Below are positions 43,602 to 52,475 of a stretch of 64,000 nt of DNA, one piece after another. The position numbers were made by a program, and so were the translations under genes. How positions within the stretch are numbered: position 1 is the first letter of the stretch; every line of letters starts with the position of its first letter. The DNA lies in contig OY754475.1 in the NCBI GenBank assembly GCA_963575645.1, forward strand, positions 21,428,509-21,492,508. The letters are read 5' to 3'. The stretch comes from Xanthostigma xanthostigma. Its lineage: Eukaryota > Arthropoda > Insecta > Raphidioptera > Raphidiidae. The notes below the pieces were generated by a model, which was not told where the DNA came from, searched no databases, and saw nothing but the letters and a program-made list of their open reading frames with translations.

Positions 43602-44709
43602 TACAAATTAATACTTCTTCGTCGAGTAATTCGGCGAGTAACGCCGAACGTTCGGGTGGTTTAAAAAGAAAACAAATTGCTGAATATCATCGGGACTATA
43701 GAGCTCGTAAAAAAGCCGAGTTTGAAAATATTTTTTGTGACGATAGAACTTCCTGTAATTCTAGACGAAGAAAAACAGCCGCCGAATACCAACGAGAGTA
43801 TCGAGCACGTAAAAAAGCTAGGCGTCAAAGTATGTTGCTTAATTCTACTAATATTGATTCATCTACAAATTCCGATGCATCGATGAGTGTTAGTTCATCT
43901 ATGCCTGCAAATCTATCAATGAGTGCTGGTTCTACTTTAAGTAATGTCGGAGATGTAACTAATTCAAGAAGAAGGAAAACAGCCGCACAATATCAGCGAG
44001 AGTATAGAGAACGTTTAAAATCGAAACGTCAAAGAATGTTACTTAATTACGCAAATGTTGAACCATCTACGATTGCTGATACATCTACCGATAATAGTAC
44101 AATTAACCATGAATGTACAAATATTGCCAATACAGGTACAGAAAATTATTAAAATAATTCGCAACTACCATTATCGGTTTACAAGCATATAAAGCAGTTA
44201 TTTTAAATTATTTATTTGTCTATTTAGGTGAAAAACGGCCGGTGGTCAGTCCAGTACAATATTTCGAAAATTCTGGTCAAAGCAATGTTGATCCAACAGT
44301 ATTAAATATCACAGTTATGTGTGAACCAACATTGGCACAAATAGCAGAAGATACTAATGATGACAAGTCTTTGAATAACGCTGAGACACTTTGCATAAAA
44401 ACCGAAGTTCCTGATCATTTTGATACACAAGTTTATATAAAACAAGAGCCAATACACGACAATTTAATAATTGGAACAAATACGTATCAATGTAGCGAAT
44501 TAAAAAATAATAGCCAATATATTAAACAAGAACACATCGATGTAAAATTAGAACCGAAGGTATCTTTTGACGATATTTCGATAGGTGGCCATGATGGTCA
44601 ATTTGAATATGTCAACACCGATGTGAAGTTAGAAACAGAATATGATTCTTCCGTTGATAACCCTCTGACAGATGGTCAAGACGGACAGTTAAAAAATTCG
44701 AATAATTAA
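43602..44709 (+). CDS. Fingerless paralogous exons: basic-repeat exon plus acidic leader exon
   Basis: Two exons, 43602-44135 (534 nt, phase 1 at both ends) and 44228-44709. The first, behind a strong acceptor tttctttttag, encodes three copies of a basic motif: RKQIAEYHRDYRARKK, RRKTAAEYQREYRARKKARR and RRKTAAQYQREYRERLKSKR, separated by Ser/Thr/Asn-rich text. The second (RPVVSPVQYFENSG) is a copy of the leader part of THAP exon 5 (QPVVTQVQHFGNST), with CIKTE, YIKQEPIHD, YIKQE, VKLE and VKLE, but it stops before any finger. Phases match THAP exon 4 (ends phase 1 at 41198), so exons 1-4 could splice to these instead, giving 567 residues. Otherwise they are the tail of a duplicated THAP gene that lost its front. 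Confidence 0.6.
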
Positions 44710-45074
44710 AAAAACAAGTAACTTCTTCTTTATGCCATACACTGAGTAAAAGTTTTATTCGATTCAGATGTTTTTTGGACATGGAATCTGTGCCTTTAAA
44801 GCAAGAGCTTTCAGGCACTGAAACTTTTACATGCACAAGAGACTGGCTTTGCCGCTGAAATTTGTGTTGGCTGGCGCGCGGGCTACGAAATTGAAAATGA
44901 CGTCACAGCGGGCTTGCGTGTGTGGTATTATAGCACCTTGTCGCGTGAACGACTTGGATAAACGCCCACCAATAAACATGGCGTCATAGTGTGTTTTCTG
45001 TTAAGAGACAATTTTATTTAACAATTTTAAAATAAGTTTTTTTTACAATTTTTTATTATCATTTGAAATGAACA
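44710..45074. other. Intergenic; possible finger scrap
   Basis: Just after the stop at 44709 a short stretch (agtaaaagttttattcgattc) could be a degraded finger. Otherwise nothing is recognised. The G+C-rich patch at 44860-44990 is unexplained. Confidence 0.3.
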
Positions 45075-45101
45075 AATGTGTGTGCTTCCGTTTAGGTAAG
45101 T
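45075..45101 (+). promoter_or_regulatory. Relic ZAD exon-1 end with splice donor
   Basis: GTGCTTCCGTTTAGGTAAGT, identical over 20 nt to the relic at 19803-19822. The acceptor of the next exon is at 45544-45545 (tttttttcag). Confidence 0.7.
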
Positions 45102-45545
45102 TGGCTGATAATATAACGTTCGTAAAAATTAAAGAAAAATGACCCGTAATACAATATATAATTGAAACAAATGCATACGTGCTTGTTATATTATAGTGCG
45201 AATTCTTAAAATAAAAAAAGTGAAATAGTTCTTGATGTTCTGATGTACAACCTTTTTTGAAAAATTAACAATGTAGCAAAAGATGATAGACGTTGAACAG
45301 TTAATTTTATCACTACTAGAAGCGGGATATTCAAAATTTCGAAAATATATGGAGTTTTTTAACATATTTTCATACATTAATAATATAAAAAATTCCAATT
45401 GGAATAAACGAACTTAAAAGTCATTCATTATTAGTGTATTTGCCATAAGGCACTTACACTATAGGCGTCGGTGGGATGGTGGAACCTAGTGCTCGGACTT
45501 GATGAAATCACCATTTTCATGTCATTTGTTTTGTTTTTTTTTCAG

Positions 45546-45658
45546 AATGTTGCTTCAAAATGGATGCCAGAATTAAAAAAGAAAATGCTCGGGTCAAATT
45601 TTTTTAGGGAAATCAGAACAGACCTCTCTTGCACACTCGACAAATTTCGATAGTCATA
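45546..45658 (+). pseudogene. Abandoned original N-terminus of the gene at 45659
   Basis: After the acceptor, ATG 45560 opens MDARIKKENARVKFF and hits TAG at 45605-45607. The same frame then continues through HTRQISIVI into ATG 45659. The sister gene at 48275 is open across the matching region (MEAVSSKQNVSD to ITENVRLKTEQ). One in-frame stop has therefore pushed the start about 33 codons downstream. Confidence 0.7.
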
Positions 45659-47386
45659 ATGTCTGAAAATGCTGGATTAAAAACAGAACAAAGCTTAATA
45701 AAACGCGAAGATATGAACCCCACTGATGTACAGCACGTTAGTATAAAGAAAGAGTCAACAGACGATGATTTAATGTATCAAACAGACGTACAGCGAGGCG
45801 TCGAATACCCCATTGAAATAACTGACACTATTTTTATTAGACAAGAATATTCCGGGTTGAAGTTAGAAACAAGTGCAAGTGTAACTGACAGTGTTTTTAT
45901 TATACAAGAACATTCCGGCGTGAAGCTAGAAACAAATGGATCGTTTAACGATAACAATACGGTAGGCGGCCATGATGAAAACACTGATGTGAAGCCAGTT
46001 ATAGATCCTGGACTAAATCACTGTTGTGACGTTTGCAGCAATTCATTTACTGATTTTAACGAACTCGATAAACATAAGCTATCGCACGGTGTAAATAAAA
46101 ACAGAAAAACACACAAGTGTAACATTTGTGAGAAAACATTCCCGCGTCCTTCCAGGTTAAAGAAACACGAACTTACACACGAACTTGCGCATACACCCCA
46201 AAAATCGTATCAGTGTAACATTTGTGAGAAAACATTCCCGCAGGCTTTCAGGTTAAAGAAACACGAACTTACACACACACACCAAAAACCGTATCAATGT
46301 GGCATTTGTGACAAGAGATTTGCTAGCTTGTCGTCATTAAGAAACCATAATCGCATTCGTACCGGTGAGAAACGTTATCAATGCTATGTTTGTCAAAAAA
46401 GTTTTTCAGACAATTGCGCTTTCAGGAGACACACAGCAGAGCACAACAAAAATTATAAGTGTAATGTCTGTGAAACTTTTTTCACAAGTCACGGGGCTTT
46501 AAAGTCACACAAGCTAGAGCATAGATTTAAATGTGATATGTGCGAGAGAAGCTTTCCACTATTAGTAACTTTAAACAATCACAAGTTCCTCCACGACGAA
46601 ATTATCGATCGAAAACCGTTTAAATGCGATCTTTGTGAAAAGGCTTTTTCACAAAATTATTCATTAAAAATCCATAAACGTACGCATACAGGTGAGAAAC
46701 CTTACCCGTGCGGTATTTGTGACCAGAGTTTTTCGGATACTCGTAAACTGAAAAAACACAGAGACGAGCACGATGACACCAAACAATTTAAGTGTGACGT
46801 TTGTGCAAAAAGGTTTGTCCAGTTCAGTGATTTCAAGTTGCACGAGCGACGTCACATTGAAGACACACCGTTTAAATGTGACGTGTGCCAAAAACGGTTT
46901 ACCGGAACGGAAACTTTGAAGAAACATAAACGGGTCCATACCGGCGGGAAACCTTTTGAATGCGACCGTTGCGAAAAAACTTTTCGCTCGCCGAGTTGTC
47001 TAAAGAGACACAAACAAACACACTTCGGCGAGGATCTGCATTTGTGTGAGTTTTGCGGCGAACTGTTCGCGCGATCGTTTGATTTAGAACAACACAAACT
47101 TGTACATACAGGCGAGAAACCGCATAAGTGTGACGTTTGCAGTAAGCGGTTTAAGCTGCGCGATAAATTTGAAAAACACAAACTTGTGCATGCCGGGCAA
47201 AAACCGCACGTGTGCGATATCTGCGATAAGTTGTTCTGGCGAGAGAACGAGTTCAACAAGCACAAACTAGTAAGAAACTGTGGTAAGAAACCGCACAAAT
47301 GTGATGTTTGCAGTATGCGATTTAGGTGGAACGTTACTTTACAAATGCACAAACGAGCGCATAATACAGTACAGGCTGTAGATTGA
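45659..47386 (+). CDS. C2H2 zinc-finger protein, 16 fingers
   Basis: A 575-residue protein from ATG 45659 (MSENAGLKTEQ). A TTG ten codons earlier is not a plausible start. The leader includes SIKKESTDDDLMYQTD and an internal tandem repeat (TDTIFIRQEYSGLKLET then TDSVFIIQEHSGVKLET). Sixteen finger units follow from about residue 123. The fourth has Arg for its last His (HNRIR), and the fifteenth ends HKLVRNC. A longer spacer (ELAHTPQKS) separates fingers 2 and 3. Linkers are diverse, unlike the uniform arrays near 33-37 kb. It is a sister of the gene at 48275 (shared KLETN-SFNDN leader and HLCEFCG finger). Beyond the stop, linker text (catacatgtgagaaaccaca near 47430) remains from a further decayed finger. 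Confidence 0.9.
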   Translation: MSENAGLKTEQSLIKREDMNPTDVQHVSIKKESTDDDLMYQTDVQRGVEYPIEITDTIFIRQEYSGLKLETSASVTDSVFIIQEHSGVKLETNGSFNDNNTVGGHDENTDVKPVIDPGLNHCCDVCSNSFTDFNELDKHKLSHGVNKNRKTHKCNICEKTFPRPSRLKKHELTHELAHTPQKSYQCNICEKTFPQAFRLKKHELTHTHQKPYQCGICDKRFASLSSLRNHNRIRTGEKRYQCYVCQKSFSDNCAFRRHTAEHNKNYKCNVCETFFTSHGALKSHKLEHRFKCDMCERSFPLLVTLNNHKFLHDEIIDRKPFKCDLCEKAFSQNYSLKIHKRTHTGEKPYPCGICDQSFSDTRKLKKHRDEHDDTKQFKCDVCAKRFVQFSDFKLHERRHIEDTPFKCDVCQKRFTGTETLKKHKRVHTGGKPFECDRCEKTFRSPSCLKRHKQTHFGEDLHLCEFCGELFARSFDLEQHKLVHTGEKPHKCDVCSKRFKLRDKFEKHKLVHAGQKPHVCDICDKLFWRENEFNKHKLVRNCGKKPHKCDVCSMRFRWNVTLQMHKRAHNTVQAVD

Positions 47387-47975
47387 GCTGGACGCGCTGC
47401 AGCACGATTTTAAACAATACTGTCTGTTACATACATGTGAGAAACCACATAAGTGTGACGATGCTTTAAATAAATTTAGATATTATACAATTTTAAGTCT
47501 TTTTTTGTTATTAACAAAAAAACTAAGATTGGTTTAATACTTTCATTCTTCCAATTATTGAATGTGGTGATTTTGTTCACTAGACTTTGTGGCTTGTAAA
47601 CTACAAAAACTTCAAAAATAATTATATGCGATTTATTTATGAAATCCCTCTTTCAGGGAACAAATCAACTGTACCTTTCTTTTTTTGACAAAACCAGTGG
47701 AGATAGAAACTTGAAATTTGTACAGTTGATTCTTTCATTGCGACGTATGCACTTAGACGAAATATTTCGAAATTCAACCCTTAAGAGTATTTATTTTCAA
47801 AACGGATAAAAATAGCTGTGGCCGTATTTCGAATTCAACGTCAATTAAGTCGAGGACAACAGAAACTTTATATAAAAAAAGAATTTGACTGGGTCAAAGC
47901 TGGGGGTTGTGGAGTGGGGAACTGACTGACAAAACATTTAAAATATTGTTCCAGCTTCCAATCCAACCAAGAGCT
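47387..47975. other. Intergenic with finger remnant and dispersed-repeat text
   Basis: At 47430-47480 there is linker and finger-start text (gagaaaccacataagtgtga). At about 47640-47820 the minus strand resembles the 'aggggttgaatttt' repeat family seen near 32710. Nothing else is recognised. Confidence 0.4.
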
Positions 47976-48002
47976 ACAGTGAGTGCTGCCGTTCAAGTAA
48001 AT
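47976..48002 (+). promoter_or_regulatory. Relic ZAD exon-1 end with splice donor
   Basis: GAGTGCTGCCGTTCAA is followed by GTAAAT. The acceptor gattttttttag ends at 48161. Confidence 0.55.
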
Positions 48003-48274
48003 TAGTTTTATTTGCATGCTGTTAAAATTTACCGAAAACAATATCGTACACACTTTATTATACAATTTTACTTATATCGCGATCTCGTAAAATTCAATAA
48101 TAATGTATTTTTTCTAAACATTCAAATCTGCTAAATCAAGTTCACTGGCCGATTTTTTTAGTGTAAAAAATAATTGAAGTGCTTATATTATTAACAGATA
48201 AAAAGCCCTGGCATTGTAGAGTGTCAAATTTAACAAAAAATTTAGACCGTTTAAAACAAATTTACTGTTTGAAC

Positions 48275-50056
48275 ATGGAAGCTGTGTCTTCGAAACAAAA
48301 TGTTTCGGACCGCGAAACGTCTGTGATCACAGTAAAATGTGAACACGCAATAGAAGATCGCTCGTCTATCATCGACTATACTTTTTTAAGTATCACTGAA
48401 AATGTTCGATTAAAAACAGAACAAAACACAATAAAATGCGAAAATCTGGACGCCCAAGCTGTAAAAGACGAGCCAACAGACGACGACCAATATCAAACTA
48501 GTGAACACCAACGCGGTGAATACCCCATTGAAATAACTGACAGTCATTATATTAAACAAGAATATTGCAGTGTGAAGTTAGAATCAAGTGAATCTTTTAA
48601 CGATAACAGTACAATAGACGGTCATAACGAACGATTTAAATGTTTTGACGACACTGATGTGAAGCCAACTACAGATCAGCATTCTGACATTGGCGACAGT
48701 ACTTTTACTGATTTTAATGAACTAGAAAACCATAACATAATCAAAAACGCTAACACTCTCAACTGTAACGTTTGTGGGAAGACTTTCACGCGCGTGTCTA
48801 ACTTAAGAAATCATCAACGACTCATACACACGTCGGAAAAAAGGCACCGATGTAGCATTTGTGGAAAGAGATTTACTCGCTTGTCGTCGTTAAAAAATCA
48901 TAATCGCATTCATACCGGAGAGAAACCTTATCAATGCGACGTTTGCCAAAAGAGTTTTTCGGACAGCTGCAATTTTCGAAGACATACTTTAGAGCACAGC
49001 GACAGTAAAAAGTACAAGTGTGACGTTTGTGAAAAAAGTTTCACGCTGCAGTGTCTTTTTAAGGTTCACAAGCTAAGACACGTCGAAGATAGACCGTTCA
49101 AATGTGATACGTGCGGAAAATGTTTCACGCAACCGTACACCTTAAAAAAACATAGGTCGACCCACGACGTCAGCGTGCATCAAAAACCGCATAAGTGCCA
49201 TTTTTGTGAGAAGGCATTCGCTCGGTTAGATTCATTAACGACCCATAAACGTATACATACCGGGGAGAAACCGTTTCAGTGCGACGTTTGCGATAAGAGT
49301 TTTTCAGATTACCGTAATTTCAAAAGACACACAGTTGATCACAATCGCAAAAAGCAATTTCAATGCGACTTTTGTGAAATTTTTTTTCCGGAATTAAGCG
49401 GTTTAAAGGCACACGTGTTACAGGAACATAACGATCATACTGTATTTAAACGTGATATGTGCGAAAAAATCTTTTCACAATCGAGCACTTTAAACAACCA
49501 TAAGTTACTCCACGACGTCGCTATTGATAAAAAATCGTATAAATGCGACCTTTGTGAAAAGACTTTTGCCCGCTCGGATTCATTAAGAATCCATAAGCGT
49601 ATTCATACTGGGGAGAAACCTTTTCGGTGCGATGTTTGCGACAAGAGCTTCTCAGATCAGCGCAATTTCAAGAGACACAGAGTCGAGCACGATGACACAA
49701 AACAATTTAAGTGTGACGTTTGCGCAAGAAGTTTTGCGCAATTTCGTATTTTTAAGTTGCACGAGCTACGACACGTCGAAAACAAGCCGTTCAAATGTGA
49801 TATTTGTGGAAAAAAATTCACACAGCCGAGGAATTTGAATAATCATAAAAAACTTCATGCCGGCGTGAAACCGTTTCAATGCGATCGCTGTGAGAAAAGT
49901 TTTATCATCATGTCTGTTTTGAAAAAACATAAACAAACACATGCCGGAGAGGATCTGCATCTTTGCGAGTTTTGCGGTAAACAGTTTGGGCGACAGGTTG
50001 ACTTAAAACAACACAAACTTGTACATACCGACGAGAAACCACATAAATCTACGTAA
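48275..50056 (+). CDS. C2H2 zinc-finger protein, 15 fingers
   Basis: A 593-residue protein from ATG 48275 (MEAVSSKQNVSD). The upstream frame extension starts with GTG and crosses the acceptor at 48160-48161. The leader has ENVRLKTEQ (drifted ETVWLK), VKDEPTDDDQ, YIKQEY and VKLE. A dead finger (HSDIGDSTFTDFNELENHN) precedes the array; its sister at 45659 keeps the cysteines there. Fifteen finger units run from about residue 164 to 584; the ninth lost its first Cys (FKRDMCEK). Three fingers share FSD..NF-RH cores, placed regularly within the array. The end PHKST-stop replaces the HKCDVC of the next finger, so the array is truncated compared with the sister gene. Confidence 0.9.
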   Translation: MEAVSSKQNVSDRETSVITVKCEHAIEDRSSIIDYTFLSITENVRLKTEQNTIKCENLDAQAVKDEPTDDDQYQTSEHQRGEYPIEITDSHYIKQEYCSVKLESSESFNDNSTIDGHNERFKCFDDTDVKPTTDQHSDIGDSTFTDFNELENHNIIKNANTLNCNVCGKTFTRVSNLRNHQRLIHTSEKRHRCSICGKRFTRLSSLKNHNRIHTGEKPYQCDVCQKSFSDSCNFRRHTLEHSDSKKYKCDVCEKSFTLQCLFKVHKLRHVEDRPFKCDTCGKCFTQPYTLKKHRSTHDVSVHQKPHKCHFCEKAFARLDSLTTHKRIHTGEKPFQCDVCDKSFSDYRNFKRHTVDHNRKKQFQCDFCEIFFPELSGLKAHVLQEHNDHTVFKRDMCEKIFSQSSTLNNHKLLHDVAIDKKSYKCDLCEKTFARSDSLRIHKRIHTGEKPFRCDVCDKSFSDQRNFKRHRVEHDDTKQFKCDVCARSFAQFRIFKLHELRHVENKPFKCDICGKKFTQPRNLNNHKKLHAGVKPFQCDRCEKSFIIMSVLKKHKQTHAGEDLHLCEFCGKQFGRQVDLKQHKLVHTDEKPHKST

Positions 50057-50110
50057 GTGTTTGAAACAAACGCTTTTCGCGGCATCGTGACAAAAACAAA
50101 CAAAACTCGA

Positions 50111-50311
50111 ATACTTAACACTCCTATATTGCTAGTAGGGGTCTGTAAAAGGATGACAACACAACGGTGCACACATACATACGTCTGTCTCCGTCAACAC
50201 TTGCTCATAACGAATCGAGTATAAATAAGTGAGATAGAAGTATGCAGATGCTGTCTTGTGGTCGGCAAAACTCCCACTTGCGCGAACAAGCAATATAGGA
50301 GCATTAAGTAT
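50111..50311. mobile_element. Inverted-repeat element (about 200 bp)
   Basis: atacttaacactcctatatt followed by gc at 50111-50132 is matched inverted at 50290-50311, with two mismatches. The interior has no coding sequence. MITE-like; it lies just behind the gene ending at 50056. Confidence 0.5.
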
Positions 50312-50923
50312 ATGATAAAACTACTGTACAGTAGTTAGACTTTGGAGTGAGGTTAGAAAACGATGATAGAAATCTATTAAGTTTCGCGATTTTAAATAGT
50401 TTAACTTTGATGAATTTTGTATTCTTGTTATAGAAAAAAATAAAAATAGAAAAACATTTTTTGAGCATCAGATTATTACCTATGAATTTTATGTATCAAA
50501 ACCAACTCTTTAAATATCAGATTAATTTTTTACATTGCTTACGGAATGTGAAACAGTTAAAATTTTGATTTTTAGGGCTGGTTTACGACTTTTTTTGTTA
50601 TTGTTTTGTATTTCGCGGGACCCTCGGCTAGAATTCTTATAAGAAATAATAATATTTGACTCACCAGTAATCTGCAGCCAAGTCTCGTCAGCACCTGCAA
50701 CAAAAAAAAAAACAGACATCAGTATTCGGAACTCAAAGTTCTAAATTGAAAATCAAGTTGTCAACGAAAATTTCAATTATTGAATAAAATATTTTTTTTT
50801 GTGGCTATAAGTACGCAAACAAAAATATTTCGACAATAATTTTGTTTGTACGTTTGATTCAAAACATTTTTTGGTAAAGAGAAAAATACAAACAATATAT
50901 TATGTGTTGAATTTATAAGTCTC
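50312..50923. other. Gene-free region
   Basis: Apart from the candidate minus-strand microexon at 50665-50694, nothing is recognised. Confidence 0.3.
50665..50694 (-). other. Candidate 30-nt microexon
   Basis: On the minus strand a T-rich tract and CAG acceptor, a 30-nt block, and a GTGAGT donor are seen. Phase 1 reading gives ADETWLQIT. It matches the block at 11547-11576 in length, borders and partial sequence. It is either a repeated small exon of an unidentified minus-strand gene or a repeat fragment. Confidence 0.3.
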
Positions 50924-50950
50924 ATGGAGTGTGATTCTGTTTAGGTAAGT
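50924..50950 (+). promoter_or_regulatory. Relic ZAD exon-1 end with splice donor
   Basis: ATGGAGTGTGATTCTGTTTAG is followed by GTAAGT, readable as MECDSV-stop against MKCAPVQ. The acceptor ttattcag ends at 51382. Confidence 0.65.
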
Positions 50951-51410
50951 GTTTGATTCGACCTTGCATGCAAACTCATCGTTTATAATTTTATAGAAGC
51001 AAAACGAACACTTATGGTATCCCTTAATTATATAACTTGATATTCCAAACAAAATAAAATTCGAAATCTGAAACTTCATTTGTCAAAAATCGATGTTCTT
51101 TGATTTAATTTGTACCTAGCAGACCCTTCACGGGAAACGTTGGAATGTAGTTTTTTGGGAGCTTGTACCAGTCGGCTTGTCTAATAAACACATAGACCCT
51201 AAGGACTTCAGCTGTTGAGCATCTATAATTTACAATCTATTTTTTTACTTTGTAGATTTACTACATCAGGGTGGTAACCTCAACTGTCGACCGTCTATAA
51301 TAAAGAGTCTACTAAATCAGTGGATTATTAATCAGTCATTTTGAAAAGATATATATTAATAAAACAAATAATATTTATTCAGCGACGAAATAAATTTAAG
51401 TGAAAATATC

Positions 51411-52475
51411 ATGAAAACCAGAAATTCTAAGCGACTATTACCAGATCTTAAAAACCAAACTTCGAGTACAGTCATTGTTAAGTCAGAGATCGTAGATGAT
51501 GCAACCCCGATTGAAGATACTTTATCAAAAGATCCGCTCCAACAAAAAATTAAACAGGAAAAATGTGATGCTTCTGAAAATAGTGAAACAGTTTGGTTCG
51601 AAGAAGAGAAGTTAGTAAAACGTGAAATTTCTGAAAGTTTGGAAGAAGAAATGATCATTAAAGAAGAAAATACTCTTGACTGTGATGATGATGATGCATT
51701 GGATCATAACTATGACGTTGCCGATTGGGTAGAAACACAATTGGATGTTGACAACACTGATTTAAACTTAACGACCGACGAACCGGTGCGAAAAAACGAA
51801 AAAAATCACATTGATATCGTCACGTTATCAAATTGGCGTAATTGCATTGGTAAGAAACTAGATTCGAGTGGTTCTAAAGTCAAAACAAAAAAACAAGGTA
51901 ACAAAATAATAAAGCAAGCCAATGCTATGCCAAAAAAACAAGTCACTAGAAAACCTAAACCAACGCCTTTCAAATGCGATCTTTGCGATAAAAGTTTTAC
52001 GCTGTTTCATCGTTTAGCGTCACACACGTTTCAACATACCGGGGAAAAACCGTACCAGTGCGACATTTGCAAGAGACGTTTCGGACGAATCGATAATTTA
52101 AAATCGCATGAATACACGCACGCGAAAGTAAAACCGTTCCAGTGTGACATCTGCGACAAGTATTTCACGCTCAGTCATCATTTAAATACGCACAAACGAC
52201 TTCATACGGGTGAGAAACCTTTCGAATGCGACGTTTGTAAGAAGCGGTTTGCGCGCTCTGATAATTTGAAGTCGCACAAAGTTTTGCATTCCGGTGAGAA
52301 ACCGTTTCTCTGTGATCTTTGTGATAAGTGTTTTGCTCGCAAAGATAATTTGAGAAAACATAAACGTATGCATACTGGTGCGCGACCGTATAAATGCGAT
52401 ATTTGTAGCGGATGTTTCAGCAGATCCGACAACTTAAAAGCGCATAAACTTCTTCACTTCAAAGATAAAATATAA
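51411..52475 (+). CDS. C2H2 zinc-finger protein, 6 fingers
   Basis: A 354-residue protein. The leader is long (about 185 residues) with VIVKSEIVDD, KIKQEKCD, SETVWFEEEKLVKRE and MIIKEEN, an acidic run CDDDDALD, and a lysine-rich segment before the fingers. Six fingers run from about residue 189 to 349. Fingers 2, 4, 5 and 6 share an R-x-DNL(K/R) helix (GRIDNLKSH, ARSDNLKSH, ARKDNLRKH, SRSDNLKAH), so four of six fingers carry nearly the same DNA-contact residues and a repetitive target site is predicted. ATG 51411 follows an acceptor at 51381-51382. The coding part is intronless. Confidence 0.92.
   Translation: MKTRNSKRLLPDLKNQTSSTVIVKSEIVDDATPIEDTLSKDPLQQKIKQEKCDASENSETVWFEEEKLVKREISESLEEEMIIKEENTLDCDDDDALDHNYDVADWVETQLDVDNTDLNLTTDEPVRKNEKNHIDIVTLSNWRNCIGKKLDSSGSKVKTKKQGNKIIKQANAMPKKQVTRKPKPTPFKCDLCDKSFTLFHRLASHTFQHTGEKPYQCDICKRRFGRIDNLKSHEYTHAKVKPFQCDICDKYFTLSHHLNTHKRLHTGEKPFECDVCKKRFARSDNLKSHKVLHSGEKPFLCDLCDKCFARKDNLRKHKRMHTGARPYKCDICSGCFSRSDNLKAHKLLHFKDKI

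Noticed and set aside
45471-45653. 60-residue frame ending RTDLSCTLDKFR
   Set aside because: Runs across the acceptor at 45544-45545 and is out of frame with the finger gene; the homologous frame is the one with the TAG at 45605.
46852-47352. Minus-strand open frames over finger arrays (also 56946-57359, 61708-62082, 54001-54309, 20503-20841)
   Set aside because: They are antisense shadows of the repeated TGEKP/finger text; their residues mirror the 84-bp period and show no domain.
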